DNA of 64,000 nucleotides from Rhodocyclaceae bacterium. Its GTDB lineage: Bacteria > Pseudomonadota > Gammaproteobacteria > Burkholderiales > Rhodocyclaceae. A program made the translations under genes and the position numbers. Below, one piece after another: positions 34,175 to 43,289 of this stretch (positions are counted from its first letter, which is position 1; each line of letters opens with the position of its first letter). The DNA lies in assembly GCA_008080565.1 (NCBI GenBank), contig VIKE01000011.1, forward strand, positions 1 to 64,000, in the 5' to 3' direction. The notes beneath the pieces were generated by a model. The model was not told where the DNA came from, searched no databases, and saw nothing but the letters and a program-made list of their open reading frames with translations.

Positions 34175-36850
34175 ATGGCCGAACAACCGAACAATTTGCC
34201 TGACCCCGCTGACGTAGATCCGCAAGAAACCAAAGAATGGACTGATGCACTCGGCGGCGTCCTCGCCAACGAAGGCGCCGACCGCGCCCATTACCTGATC
34301 GAAAAGCTGATCGGCCAGGCCCGCGAAGACGGGATCGATCTGCCCTACTCGGCCAACACCGAATACATCAACACCATCCCGGCCGACCGTCAGCCCAAGT
34401 ACCCGGGCAATGCCGACCTGGAAATCAAGATTCACAGCTACATCCGCTGGAACGCGATGGCCATGGTCGTCCGCGCCAACAAGGACACCAACGTCGGCGG
34501 CCACATCGCCTCCTTCGCTTCGGCCGCCGCGCTTTACGACGTCGGCTTTTCGCATTTCTGGCGCAGCATCAATGACCCGTCCGGCGGCGACCTGATCTTC
34601 TTCCAGGGCCATTCGGTGCCGGGCGTCTATTCCCGCGCCTTCATGCTCGGTCGCCTGACTTCCGACCAGATGGACAACTTCCGTCAGGAAACCGACGGCA
34701 AGGGCATTTCGTCCTACCCGCACCCGTGGCTGATGCCGGATTTCTGGCAGTTCCCGACCGTTTCCATGGGCCTTGGCCCGATCCAGGCCATTTATCAGGC
34801 CCGTTTCATGAAGTACCTCGACTCGCGCGGACTGGCCAAGGCCGGTGATCGCAAGGTGTGGGCCTTCCTCGGCGACGGCGAGACCGACGAAGTCGAATCG
34901 CTCGGCGCCATCGGCATGGCCGGTCGCGAAAAGCTCGACAATCTGATTTTCGTCATCAACTGCAACCTGCAGCGTTTGGATGGCCCGGTGCGCGGCAACG
35001 GCAAGATCATCCAGGAACTCGAATCCGAATTCCGCGGTGCCGGCTGGAACGTCATCAAGCTAATCTGGGGCACCCAGTGGGACACCCTGTTCAACCGCGA
35101 CAAGAAGGGCATCCTCAAGAAGCGCATGATGGAACTGTGCGACGGCCAGTACCAGACCTTCAAGGCCAAGGATGGCGCCTACGTGCGCGAGCATTTCTTC
35201 AACACACCCGAGCTGCGCGAACTGGTCTCCGACTGGACCGACGATCAAGTCTGGCAACTGAACCGTGGCGGCCACGACATCTTCAAGATCTTCGCCGCCT
35301 ACAACGCCGCCGTCACCCACAAGGGCGCCCCGACCCTCATTCTCGCCAAGACCATCAAGGGCTTCGGCATGGGCCAGGCCGGCGAGGCGATGAACATTTC
35401 GCACCAGCAGAAGAAAATGGACAAGGAGCAGATCGGCCGCTTCCGTGACCGCTTCAATCTGCCGGTTGCCGACGACCAACTGGAAGAACTGCCCTACCTG
35501 ACTTTCCCGGAAGATTCCGAGGAATACAAGTACATGCGCCAGCGTCGCATGGACCTCGGCGGTTTCCTGCCGCAGCGCCGCCGCAAGGCCGAAGCGCTGC
35601 AGATTCCCGCGCTCGACACCTTTGCCGCCCTGCTCAAGGCGTCCGGCGAAGGCCGCGAACTGTCCACGACCATGGCCATCGTTCGCATCATGAACATGAT
35701 GTTGAAGGACAAGAACGTCGGCAAGAACGTCGTGCCCATCGTGCCGGACGAATCCCGCACCTTCGGCATGGAAGGCATGTTCCGCTCGGTCGGCATCTGG
35801 AACCAGGAAGGCCAGAACTACGTGCCGGAAGACCATGACCAGCTGATGTTCTACAAGGAATCGAAGACCGGCCAGGTGCTGCAGGAAGGCATCAACGAGT
35901 CGGGCGCGATGAGCGACTGGATCGCCGCCGCCACCTCGTATTCGGTGCATAACGTCCAGACCATTCCGTTCTACATCTGCTACTCGATGTTCGGCATGCA
36001 GCGCGTCCTCGATCTCTGCTGGGCGGCTGGCGACCAGCGCGCCCGCGGCTTCCTGATCGGCGGCACGGCCGGTCGCACGACGCTGAATGGCGAAGGCCTG
36101 CAGCACGAGGACGGTCATAGCCTGATCCTCTCCAACCTGATCCCGAACTGCGTTTCCTACGACCCGACCTTCCAGTACGAAGTCGCCGTCGTGACGCAGG
36201 ACGGCATGCGCCGCATGTTCCAGGAGCAGGAAGACGTCTTCTATTACCTGACGGTAATGAACGAGAATTACGAGCACCCGGAAATGCCGGTCGGCGCCGA
36301 AGCCGACATCATCAAGGGCATGTACCTGTTCAAGAAGGGTGGCGAATCGGCCGGCCCGCGCGTTCAACTGCTCGGTTCCGGCACCATCTTCCGCGAAGTC
36401 ATCGCCGCCGCCGATCTGCTCAAGGCCGACTGGGGTGTCGAGGCCGACCTGTGGGGCTGTACCAGCATGAACGAGCTGGCCCGCAACGGTCAGGATGTTG
36501 CTCGCTGGAACCTGCTGCACCCGCTCGAAGAGCCGAAACTGTCGCACGTCGAAGAGAAGCTGGCTGGCGCCAAGGGCCCGGTCATTGCCTCGACCGATTA
36601 CATCAAGCTGTTCTCCGAGCAGATCCGTCCTTTCGTCAAGGCGCCGTATGTCACGCTCGGCACCGATGGTTTCGGCCGTTCGGACACCCGCGAAAAGCTC
36701 CGTCACTTCTTCGAAGTCGATCGTCACTGGGTGACGCTGGCCGCCCTCAAGGCGCTGGCCGACAACGGCGAAATCGGCCGCGAGAAGGTTGCCGCCGCTC
36801 TGGTCAAGTACAACCTTGACCCGAACAAACCCAACCCGATGTCGGTTTAA
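34175..36850 (+). CDS. aceE: Pyruvate dehydrogenase E1 component, homodimeric
   Basis: 891 residues, the same size as E. coli AceE. Conserved blocks: GGHIASFASAAALYDVGFSHFWR near the start; the TPP/Mg motif LGDGETDEVESLGAIGMAGREKLDNLIFVINCNLQRLDGPVRGN (split, residues about 230-275); and SHQQKKMDKEQIGRFRDRF. It decarboxylates pyruvate and acetylates the E2 lipoyl groups. GGAGA precedes the ATG. aceF and lpdA follow with 15- and 18-bp gaps, forming the complete PDH operon. The upstream gap holds a possible operator but no recognised PdhR site. Confidence 0.98.
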   Translation: MAEQPNNLPDPADVDPQETKEWTDALGGVLANEGADRAHYLIEKLIGQAREDGIDLPYSANTEYINTIPADRQPKYPGNADLEIKIHSYIRWNAMAMVVRANKDTNVGGHIASFASAAALYDVGFSHFWRSINDPSGGDLIFFQGHSVPGVYSRAFMLGRLTSDQMDNFRQETDGKGISSYPHPWLMPDFWQFPTVSMGLGPIQAIYQARFMKYLDSRGLAKAGDRKVWAFLGDGETDEVESLGAIGMAGREKLDNLIFVINCNLQRLDGPVRGNGKIIQELESEFRGAGWNVIKLIWGTQWDTLFNRDKKGILKKRMMELCDGQYQTFKAKDGAYVREHFFNTPELRELVSDWTDDQVWQLNRGGHDIFKIFAAYNAAVTHKGAPTLILAKTIKGFGMGQAGEAMNISHQQKKMDKEQIGRFRDRFNLPVADDQLEELPYLTFPEDSEEYKYMRQRRMDLGGFLPQRRRKAEALQIPALDTFAALLKASGEGRELSTTMAIVRIMNMMLKDKNVGKNVVPIVPDESRTFGMEGMFRSVGIWNQEGQNYVPEDHDQLMFYKESKTGQVLQEGINESGAMSDWIAAATSYSVHNVQTIPFYICYSMFGMQRVLDLCWAAGDQRARGFLIGGTAGRTTLNGEGLQHEDGHSLILSNLIPNCVSYDPTFQYEVAVVTQDGMRRMFQEQEDVFYYLTVMNENYEHPEMPVGAEADIIKGMYLFKKGGESAGPRVQLLGSGTIFREVIAAADLLKADWGVEADLWGCTSMNELARNGQDVARWNLLHPLEEPKLSHVEEKLAGAKGPVIASTDYIKLFSEQIRPFVKAPYVTLGTDGFGRSDTREKLRHFFEVDRHWVTLAALKALADNGEIGREKVAAALVKYNLDPNKPNPMSV

Positions 36851-36865
36851 TCAGGGAGAGACAAC

Positions 36866-38497
36866 ATGAGCCAAATCATTGAAGTCAAAGTCCCCGATAT
36901 CGGCGATTTCGAAAGCGTTCCGGTCATCGAACTGTTCGTGAAGGTCGGCGACACCATCAAGGTCGACGACGCGATCGTCACGCTGGAATCGGACAAGGCG
37001 ACGATGGACGTCCCGTCCACCGTTGAAGGCGTCGTCAAGGAAGTGCTCGTCTCGCTCGGCTCCAAGGTCGGCGAAGGCGCGTTGCTGATCAAGGTTGAAA
37101 CGGGTGGCGCTGCTGCGGCCGCAGCTGCCCCGGCTGCGCAAGCTGCTGCGCCGGCACCCGCCCCCACAGCGGCTCCGGTGGCTGCCGCACCGGCGGCCGG
37201 CGGTGGCGTGGTTGAGGTCAAGGTGCCGGATATCGGCGACTTTGCCGAAGTCCCGGTCATCGAGCTTTACGTCAAGGTCGGCGACAGCATCAAGGTTGAC
37301 GATGCCATCGCCACGCTCGAATCCGACAAGGCAACGATGGATGTTCCCTCCACCGTCGCCGGCACGGTCAAGGAAGTGCTCGTTCAGATCGGTTCCAAGG
37401 TCGGCGAAGGCACGGTTCTGATCAAGGTTGAAAGCGGCTCATCGGCCCCGGCAGCCGCACCGCAAGCCGCTGCTCCGGCGCCTGTCGCTGCTGCCCCGGC
37501 TCCGGTTGCTGCACCCGTCGCAACGGCTGCTGCCGCGCCTGTGGCACTGGCTCCGGCCCTGGCAGTCGGTTCCAAGGTTCACGCCTCGCCGTCCGTCCGT
37601 GCCTATGCCCGCGAACTCGGTGTCGATCTGAACAAGGTGCCGGCCACCGGCCCGAAGAACCGCATCGTCAAGGAAGACCTGACCAAGTACGTCAAGGGCG
37701 TGATGTCCGGCGCCGTTGCCGGCCCGGCTGCTGCCGCTGGCGGCGCCAGCCTTGGCGGCGGGCTCGATCTGCTGCCCTGGCCGAAGGTTGATTTCGCCAA
37801 GTTCGGCGAGATCGAGGTCAAGCCGCTGTCGCGCATCAAGAAGATTTCCGGCCAGAACCTGTCGCGCAACTGGGTGATGATCCCGGCCGTCACCTACCAC
37901 GAAGACGCCGACATCACTGACATCGAAGCCTTCCGCGTGCTGCTCAACAAGGAAAACGAAAAGGGTGGCGGCGCCAAGCTGACCATGCTGGCTTTCCTGA
38001 TGAAGGCTTGCGTCAAGGGCCTGCAGAAGTTCCCGGAATTCAATTCCTCGCTCGACGGCGACAACCTGGTGCTGAAGAAGTATTTCAACATCGGTTTCGC
38101 GGCCGATACGCCGAACGGTCTGGTCGTGCCGGTGGTCAAGAACGTCGACAAGAAATCGGTCTTCGAACTGGCGCAGGAATCGGGCGAACTGGCCAAGCAG
38201 GCGCGTGACGGCAAGCTCAAGCCGGCCGACATGTCCGGCGCCTGCTTCACGATTTCCAGCCTGGGCGGCATCGGCGGCACCTACTTCGCACCGATCGTCA
38301 ATGCGCCGGAAGTCGCCATTCTCGGCGTCAACAAGTCGGCCATGAAGCCGGTCTGGGACGGCAAGGCCTTCGTGCCGCGTCTGGTCCTGCCGCTATCGCT
38401 GACTGCTGATCACCGCGTCATCGACGGGGCGCTGGCAACCCGCTTCAACGTCTACATCGCTCAGCTGCTGGCCGACTTCCGTCGCGTCGCGCTGTAA
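36866..38497 (+). CDS. aceF: Dihydrolipoamide acetyltransferase (PDH E2) with two lipoyl domains
   Basis: 543 residues. Two N-terminal lipoyl domains each contain ESDKATMDVPST (lipoyl-Lys in the DKA motif), separated by Ala/Pro-rich linkers. They are followed by the E1/E3-binding domain (ASPSVRAYARELGVDLNKV) and the catalytic acetyltransferase core ending with the active-site motif DHRVIDGALATRF. It transfers acetyl from lipoate to CoA. Two rather than three lipoyl domains is common in betaproteobacteria. It is the middle gene of aceE-aceF-lpdA. Confidence 0.97.
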   Translation: MSQIIEVKVPDIGDFESVPVIELFVKVGDTIKVDDAIVTLESDKATMDVPSTVEGVVKEVLVSLGSKVGEGALLIKVETGGAAAAAAAPAAQAAAPAPAPTAAPVAAAPAAGGGVVEVKVPDIGDFAEVPVIELYVKVGDSIKVDDAIATLESDKATMDVPSTVAGTVKEVLVQIGSKVGEGTVLIKVESGSSAPAAAPQAAAPAPVAAAPAPVAAPVATAAAAPVALAPALAVGSKVHASPSVRAYARELGVDLNKVPATGPKNRIVKEDLTKYVKGVMSGAVAGPAAAAGGASLGGGLDLLPWPKVDFAKFGEIEVKPLSRIKKISGQNLSRNWVMIPAVTYHEDADITDIEAFRVLLNKENEKGGGAKLTMLAFLMKACVKGLQKFPEFNSSLDGDNLVLKKYFNIGFAADTPNGLVVPVVKNVDKKSVFELAQESGELAKQARDGKLKPADMSGACFTISSLGGIGGTYFAPIVNAPEVAILGVNKSAMKPVWDGKAFVPRLVLPLSLTADHRVIDGALATRFNVYIAQLLADFRRVAL

Positions 38498-38515
38498 CCC
38501 GGGAAGGAGATCATC

Positions 38516-40297
38516 ATGAGTCTCGTAGAAGTCAAAGTCCCGGATATCGGCGATTTCGCCGAAGTGCCGATCATCGACCTGTTCGTCAAGGTTGGCGACA
38601 GCATCAAGGTGGACGACGCGATCTGCACGCTGGAATCCGACAAGGCGACGATGGATGTGCCGTCGCCGGTCGCTGGCGTGGTCAAGGAAGTGCTCGTTCA
38701 GCTTGGCACAAAGGTGGGTGAAGGCGCGTTGTTGATCAAGGTTGAAAGCGGTGCGGCTTCCACGGTCAACCCGGAAAATGCGCCAAAAACGGAAACCCCG
38801 GCTGCGGCGCCAGCCGCCGCCCCGGTGGCCGCTCCGGTCGCCGGTAGCCATGCCGGCGGTGCCGACATCGAGTGCGAGATGCTCGTCCTCGGCGCCGGCC
38901 CCGGCGGTTACTCCGCCGCCTTCCGTTCAGCCGACCTCGGCATGAAGACGGTCATCGTCGAACGCTACGCCACCCTCGGCGGCGTCTGCCTCAACGTCGG
39001 CTGCATTCCGTCCAAGGCCCTGCTGCACGTCGCCGCGGTCATGGAAGAAGCCCTGCACGCAGCCGATCTCGGCGTCACCTTTGCCGCCCCGACGGTCGAT
39101 ATCGACAAGCTGCGTGCCCACAAGGACAAGGTCGTCGGCAAGCTGACCGGCGGTCTGGCCGGCATGGCCAAGGGCCGCAAGGTCGACATCGTGCGCGGTT
39201 TCGGCACTTTCCTCGACCCGCATCACATTGAGGTCGAAGTCACCGACGGCAGCGGTCAGGACAAGACCGGCAGCAAGAAGATCGTCAAGTTCCAGAAGTG
39301 CATCATCGCCGCCGGTTCGGCGGCCGTGCATCTGCCCTTCATCCCGAAGGACCCGCGCATTGTCGACTCGACCGGCGCGCTCGAACTGCGCTTCGTGCCG
39401 CAGAAGATGCTGGTCATCGGCGGCGGCATCATCGGTCTCGAAATGGCTACCGTCTATTCGACTCTCGGCGCCAAGGTTGATGTCGTTGAAATGCTCGACG
39501 CGCTGATGCAGGGCCCCGACCGCGATGCGGTGAAGGTCTGGGAAAAGCAGAACACGCATCGCTTCGACAAGATCATGCTGAAGACCAAAACGGTGGCCGT
39601 CGATGCCCGTGAAGATGGCCTCTACGTGACCTTCGAAGGCGAAGGCGTCTCGCCGGAGCCGGTCAAGTACGACATGATCCTGCAAGCCGCCGGCCGCTCG
39701 CCGAACGGCAAGAAGATCGGCGCCGAGAAAGCAGGCGTCGCGGTCACCGACCGTGGCTTCATCAACGTCGATGCCCAAATGCGCACCAACGTGCCGCACA
39801 TCTTCGCCATCGGCGACGTCGTCGGCAATCCGATGCTGGCTCACAAGGCCGTCCATGAAGCCCACGTCGCAGCCGAAGTCGCGGCCGGCCACAAGGCAGC
39901 CTTCGACGCCACAGTGATTCCCGGCGTTGCCTACACCCATCCGGAAGTGGCATGGGTCGGCTACACCGAGGACCAGGCCAAGAAGGAAGGCCGCAAGGTC
40001 GAAGCCGCCAAGTTCCCGTGGGCGGCCTCCGGTCGCGCCATCGCCAACGGGGCCGAGTACGGTTTCACCAAGCTGATCTTCGATGCCGAAACGCATCGCG
40101 TCATCGGCGGGGCGATTGTCGGCCCGAACGCCGGTGACATGATCGGCGAAGTCTGCCTGGCCATCGAAATGGGCTGCGACGCGGTCGATATCGGCAAAAC
40201 CATCCACCCGCACCCGACGCTCGGTGAAACGGTCGGCATGGCGGCCGAAGTGGCGCACGGCACCTGTACCGATGTGCCGGCACCGCGCAAGAAATAG
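38516..40297 (+). CDS. lpdA: Dihydrolipoamide dehydrogenase (PDH E3) with N-terminal lipoyl domain
   Basis: 593 residues. One lipoyl domain (1-80, ESDKATMDVPSP) is fused by a linker (about 81-118) to a complete flavoprotein E3. The E3 has FAD site VLGAGPGGYSAAF, redox disulfide GGVCLNVGCIPSKALLH, NAD site VIGGGIIGLEMATVYSTLG, and C-terminal base HPHPTLGETVGMAAE. Lipoyl-E3 fusions are known in betaproteobacteria. The linker contains an in-frame copy of the interspersed repeat (38758-38796, read STVNPENAPKTE). The 3' end (40243-40298) is duplicated about 2.3 kb downstream at 42534-42588. Confidence 0.97.
   Translation: MSLVEVKVPDIGDFAEVPIIDLFVKVGDSIKVDDAICTLESDKATMDVPSPVAGVVKEVLVQLGTKVGEGALLIKVESGAASTVNPENAPKTETPAAAPAAAPVAAPVAGSHAGGADIECEMLVLGAGPGGYSAAFRSADLGMKTVIVERYATLGGVCLNVGCIPSKALLHVAAVMEEALHAADLGVTFAAPTVDIDKLRAHKDKVVGKLTGGLAGMAKGRKVDIVRGFGTFLDPHHIEVEVTDGSGQDKTGSKKIVKFQKCIIAAGSAAVHLPFIPKDPRIVDSTGALELRFVPQKMLVIGGGIIGLEMATVYSTLGAKVDVVEMLDALMQGPDRDAVKVWEKQNTHRFDKIMLKTKTVAVDAREDGLYVTFEGEGVSPEPVKYDMILQAAGRSPNGKKIGAEKAGVAVTDRGFINVDAQMRTNVPHIFAIGDVVGNPMLAHKAVHEAHVAAEVAAGHKAAFDATVIPGVAYTHPEVAWVGYTEDQAKKEGRKVEAAKFPWAASGRAIANGAEYGFTKLIFDAETHRVIGGAIVGPNAGDMIGEVCLAIEMGCDAVDIGKTIHPHPTLGETVGMAAEVAHGTCTDVPAPRKK
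38758..38796 (-). repeat. Interspersed repeat copy 9 (in the lpdA linker)
   Basis: Reads TTCCACGGTCAACCCGGAAA then ATGCGCCAAAAACGGAAAC. Reverse orientation, with one extra C in the core. It encodes STVNPENAPKTE at the start of the flexible linker between the lipoyl and FAD domains. Confidence 0.78.
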
Positions 40298-40310
40298 CAA
40301 GACAACCCGA

Positions 40311-40377
40311 TTGCGGTTTTGAACCGCAACGCCCCAACGAATCGGCCGAACCCCACATCAGTGGCGTTCGGCCGATT
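40311..40377 (+). terminator. Tandem hairpins terminating the PDH operon
   Basis: First hairpin TTGCGGTT-TTG-AACCGCAA (40311-40329). Second is a 12-bp perfect stem AATCGGCCGAAC / GTTCGGCCGATT (40340-40351 and 40366-40377). Both lie within 80 bp of the lpdA stop. A long U-tract is lacking, so termination by the second hairpin is probable rather than certain. The rest of the 342-bp gap to 40640 contains only a degenerate repeat copy. Confidence 0.6.
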
Positions 40378-40379
40378 TG

Positions 40380-40417
40380 CTACGGTCGACGACCCGGAAT
40401 GGCAAAAAACGGCCACC
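40380..40417 (-). repeat. Interspersed repeat copy 10 (degenerate)
   Basis: Reads CTACGGTCGACGACCCGGAA then TGGCAAAAAACGGCCACC. The ACGGTC, CCGGAA and AAAAAACGGCCA blocks match the reverse orientation, but two short insertions separate them. Intergenic, between the lpdA terminator and the GGDEF-EAL gene. Confidence 0.45.
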
Positions 40418-40639
40418 AGAACCCCGTCCGCCCGGCCCGGAATTTCAAACTGGCGCCCCGCTCCGCCATCCGCAGGCCAGACACGCCTCCCCATGCCGTG
40501 AACATAGCCCGATGACGCAGGGGTTTCCCGGGGTTTTCCCGAGCTTGACCGCAGCCGGAACACGAAGTGATACTGCGGAAAAATCTTCCGGCGCGAGTTG
40601 CCAAACGCCCTGCCAGGAAAACAGAAACGCCCCGGAGAC

Positions 40640-42529
40640 ATGTCCATCCATACCCTGCAGCAACTCATCCCCGGCCCGGGCAATCGCGGCATCCTGGCGC
40701 GCCTGGCCCTGCTCGCCCTGCTTGGCGTACTCCTTCCGCTGCTCTGGTGGTGGGAGTCGTCGTTCGTCATGCGCGGCGGTTTCGCCCTGCTCATCCTCTT
40801 CGGCGGCTACGTCATCCAGGCTCAGTTGCGCCAACTGTGGGCCACGCAGCGCGCCTACAGCCTGGCTATGGCGGCGGCGCACGACGGTTTCTGGGCGTGG
40901 GACCCGGTCAGCAAGCGCCTCGATGTCGGCAAGCGCCTGCTGGAAATCCTCGGTTACCACGACAATTTCCTGCCCGACACGCATGCCTGGCTGGAACTGG
41001 TCCATCCGGAGGACCGCAGCCATTACAACCGGACCGTCGCCGAGCACCTCAAGGGGCTGACGCCATACTTTTACTGCGAGTACCGGGTCCGCGCCAGCAG
41101 CGGCCAGTACCGCTGGATCGCCTCGCGCGGCATTGCGGTGCGCGACCGTCACGGCGTCGCCTACCAGATGGCCGGCTCGGTCACCGACATCACCGAACGC
41201 AAGCAGCACGACGAGCAACTCGCCTTCATGGCTCAGCATGACCCGCTGACCGGCCTCCCCAACCGCTTGCTGCTTGCCGAAAAACTGAGCGAGGCGCTGC
41301 ACCAGGCGACGACTCGGCAAGAACGTGTCGCCCTGCTGTTCATCGACCTCGACCGCTTCAAGGACATCAACGACTCGCTCGGCCACCGGCTGGGCGACAG
41401 CCTGCTCCAAGATGTCGCCGGGCGTCTGCGCGGTGGCCTCGGCCCGCTCGACACCCTGGTCCGCCAGGGCGGCGATGAGTTCATCGTGTTGCTCACCGGC
41501 ATCGCCAGTGGCGCGACCGCCGAAACCCGTGCCCGCGACTTCCTCGAACGCCTCAATCAACCCTTCATCACCGATGGCAACCAGTTGCACGTCGGCGCCA
41601 GCATCGGGCTCAGCCTGTACCCGGACGATGCTGCCGATGCCGAGCAACTGTTGCGCGATGCCGATACAGCGATGTACGTGGCCAAGCGTCGTGGTGGCGG
41701 CCAGGTGGCCCGCCACACGCCGGAAATGAAGGAGCGCGTGCTGCAACGCGCCTCGATCGAGTTACGCCTGCACCGCGCCATCGAGCAACAAGCCTTCTCG
41801 CTGCACTACCAGCCCAAGTTCGACACCGCCAGCGGCCGCCTGCTCGGTGCAGAGGCCCTGCTGCGCTGGCAGGACGGCGACCAGTGGATTCCGCCCGACC
41901 GCTTCATCTCGGTGGCTGAAGAAACCGGCCTGATCATCCCCATCGGCCACTGGGTACTGACTGAGGCAATCGCTTGTCTGGCCCGCTGGAACCACCTGTC
42001 GCCGACGCCGCTGCACATAGCCATCAACCTGTCGGCCCGCCAGTTCTGGCCCGGCGATCTGACCGAGACGGTGGCCGCGCTGTGCGCCGAACACGGCGTC
42101 GCCTGCGGACAAATCGAGCTGGAAATCACCGAGTCGATGCTGCTGCAGGCCGAGGGCAACCACGTCGACATGCTCCACGCCATGCGCGCCCGCGGCTTTC
42201 GCCTGGCGCTGGACGATTTCGGTACCGGCTATTCCTCGCTGTCCTACCTGCACCGCCTGCCCTTCAGCAGCCTGAAGATCGACCGCAGCTTCGTCACAGC
42301 ACTGATCGACGATGCCGGCGGCAGCGCGCTGGTCCCGGCGATCATCACCATGGCGCACAACCTCGGCCTCGAAGTCGTTGCCGAAGGGGTCGAAACAGCA
42401 GCGCAACTGGGACTTTTGCGCGACCTGCACTGCGATATCCACCAAGGCTACCTGAGCGGACGGCCGATGCCGGAAACTGAATTCCGCCAGCGCTTCCTCG
42501 ATGCGCCAACGCCCCCCGCCAGCCAGTAG
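40640..42529 (+). CDS. Membrane-anchored PAS-GGDEF-EAL cyclic-di-GMP protein
   Basis: 629 residues from ATG 40640 (CGGAGAC upstream). Two N-terminal membrane helices (LARLALLALLGVLLPLLWWW and VMRGGFALLILFGGYVIQ) are followed by a PAS/PAC domain (AHDGFWAWDPVSKRLDVG to SVTDITERK), a GGDEF domain with intact signature RQGGDEFIVLL, and an EAL domain with GAEALLRW, ITESMLLQ and DDFGTGYSSLSYL. Both catalytic signatures look intact, so it may make or degrade c-di-GMP; in such tandem proteins usually one activity dominates. It sits between lpdA and a duplicated lpdA tail (42534-42588), suggesting it entered this locus by a recombination event. Confidence 0.92.
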   Translation: MSIHTLQQLIPGPGNRGILARLALLALLGVLLPLLWWWESSFVMRGGFALLILFGGYVIQAQLRQLWATQRAYSLAMAAAHDGFWAWDPVSKRLDVGKRLLEILGYHDNFLPDTHAWLELVHPEDRSHYNRTVAEHLKGLTPYFYCEYRVRASSGQYRWIASRGIAVRDRHGVAYQMAGSVTDITERKQHDEQLAFMAQHDPLTGLPNRLLLAEKLSEALHQATTRQERVALLFIDLDRFKDINDSLGHRLGDSLLQDVAGRLRGGLGPLDTLVRQGGDEFIVLLTGIASGATAETRARDFLERLNQPFITDGNQLHVGASIGLSLYPDDAADAEQLLRDADTAMYVAKRRGGGQVARHTPEMKERVLQRASIELRLHRAIEQQAFSLHYQPKFDTASGRLLGAEALLRWQDGDQWIPPDRFISVAEETGLIIPIGHWVLTEAIACLARWNHLSPTPLHIAINLSARQFWPGDLTETVAALCAEHGVACGQIELEITESMLLQAEGNHVDMLHAMRARGFRLALDDFGTGYSSLSYLHRLPFSSLKIDRSFVTALIDDAGGSALVPAIITMAHNLGLEVVAEGVETAAQLGLLRDLHCDIHQGYLSGRPMPETEFRQRFLDAPTPPASQ

Positions 42530-42533
42530 TGTT

Positions 42534-42588
42534 GGCCGAAGTGGCGCCCGGTAACGCATCGATGTGCCGGCACCGCGTAAAAAACAAG
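42534..42588 (+). pseudogene. Duplicated 3' tail of lpdA (remnant)
   Basis: GGCCGAAGTGGCGC, then after a diverged 11-12 nt, CGATGTGCCGGCACCGCG and an A-rich end, match the last 56 bp of lpdA (40243-40298), with a one-base gap and a few substitutions. It begins 5 bp after the GGDEF-EAL stop codon. It is a non-coding relic. Confidence 0.7.
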
Positions 42589-42657
42589 CTGCGTTAAAAT
42601 TGCGTTCGACTTGGCCGACGGCAACCCCGTCGCCCTTTTTAATGTCTATCGGACCCA

Positions 42658-43143
42658 ATGACCTCGACACCGCCCCGCCGCTCTCCTGAAGAGCAAAAGC
42701 ACCTCGAAATCACGCTGCGTTATGTTTTCGAGCACCGCCTCTGTTTCAACGAGCTCCTCGGTTTCCGCGTCGAATCGCTCGACCCGGCTGCACCGCAAAT
42801 CAGCTTCGCCATGCGTCAGGACCTGATCGGCCATTATCAGCACGGCCGCCTGCATGGCGGGGTGATCGCCACCGTTCTTGACACCGTCGGCGGTCTGGCC
42901 GTGACAGTGGCCGTCGCCGAAAAATTCAACAGCGAAAGCACCGACCAGGTCAGCCATCGCTTTGGCCGCATCGGCACCATCGACCTGCGTACCGACTACC
43001 TGCACCAGGGCGTCGGCAAGAAATTCACGGCGACCGGGCGGGTGACCCGCCTCGGCGGCCGCATCGCCTCGGTGCAGATGACGTTGGAGAACGAAACCGG
43101 CCTGCTCATCGCCACCGGCGGCGCCTCATACGTCATCAGCTAG
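42658..43143 (+). CDS. Hotdog-fold thioesterase (YigI/PaaI-like)
   Basis: 161 residues with one hotdog domain. The helix motif HYQHGRLHGGVIATVLDTVGG (HGG plus the Asp of VLDTVGG, the usual catalytic and binding segment) and the later RTDYLHQGVGKKFTATGRV and RIASVQMTLEN strands are typical of PaaI/YigI acyl-CoA thioesterases. Likely cytosolic acyl-CoA hydrolysis; substrate unknown. It lies after the duplicated lpdA tail, so it was probably the original downstream neighbour of the PDH operon. Confidence 0.85.
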   Translation: MTSTPPRRSPEEQKHLEITLRYVFEHRLCFNELLGFRVESLDPAAPQISFAMRQDLIGHYQHGRLHGGVIATVLDTVGGLAVTVAVAEKFNSESTDQVSHRFGRIGTIDLRTDYLHQGVGKKFTATGRVTRLGGRIASVQMTLENETGLLIATGGASYVIS

Positions 43144-43165
43144 GGCTGAACCGGCCACAGCACCT

Positions 43166-43204
43166 GCCACGGTCAACCGGGAAAAAGGGCCAAAATTGAA
43201 ATGC
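43166..43204 (-). repeat. Interspersed repeat copy 11 (downstream of thioesterase)
   Basis: Reads GCCACGGTCAACCGGGAAAA then AGGGCCAAAATTGAAATGC. The copy is near perfect, in reverse orientation, between the thioesterase stop and a strong terminator. Confidence 0.88.
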
Positions 43205-43214
43205 CGTTCGCAGT

Positions 43215-43250
43215 AACGACAAAGGCCGGAATCTTCCGGCCTTTGTCGTT
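43215..43250. terminator. Bidirectional intrinsic terminator
   Basis: A 17-bp perfect inverted repeat, AACGACAAAGGCCGGAA / TTCCGGCCTTTGTCGTT, with a 2-nt centre. It lies between the convergent thioesterase and PEP-CTERM genes and can serve both strands. Confidence 0.75.
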
Positions 43251-43289
43251 TATGCAGGGCCAGCCCTGCCGCCTGAGACGCCTTTGTCG

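Noticed and set aside
35060-36727. 555-codon open frame on the - strand opposite aceE
   Set aside because: Shadow of aceE; composition typical of reverse-frame translation of GC-rich genes.
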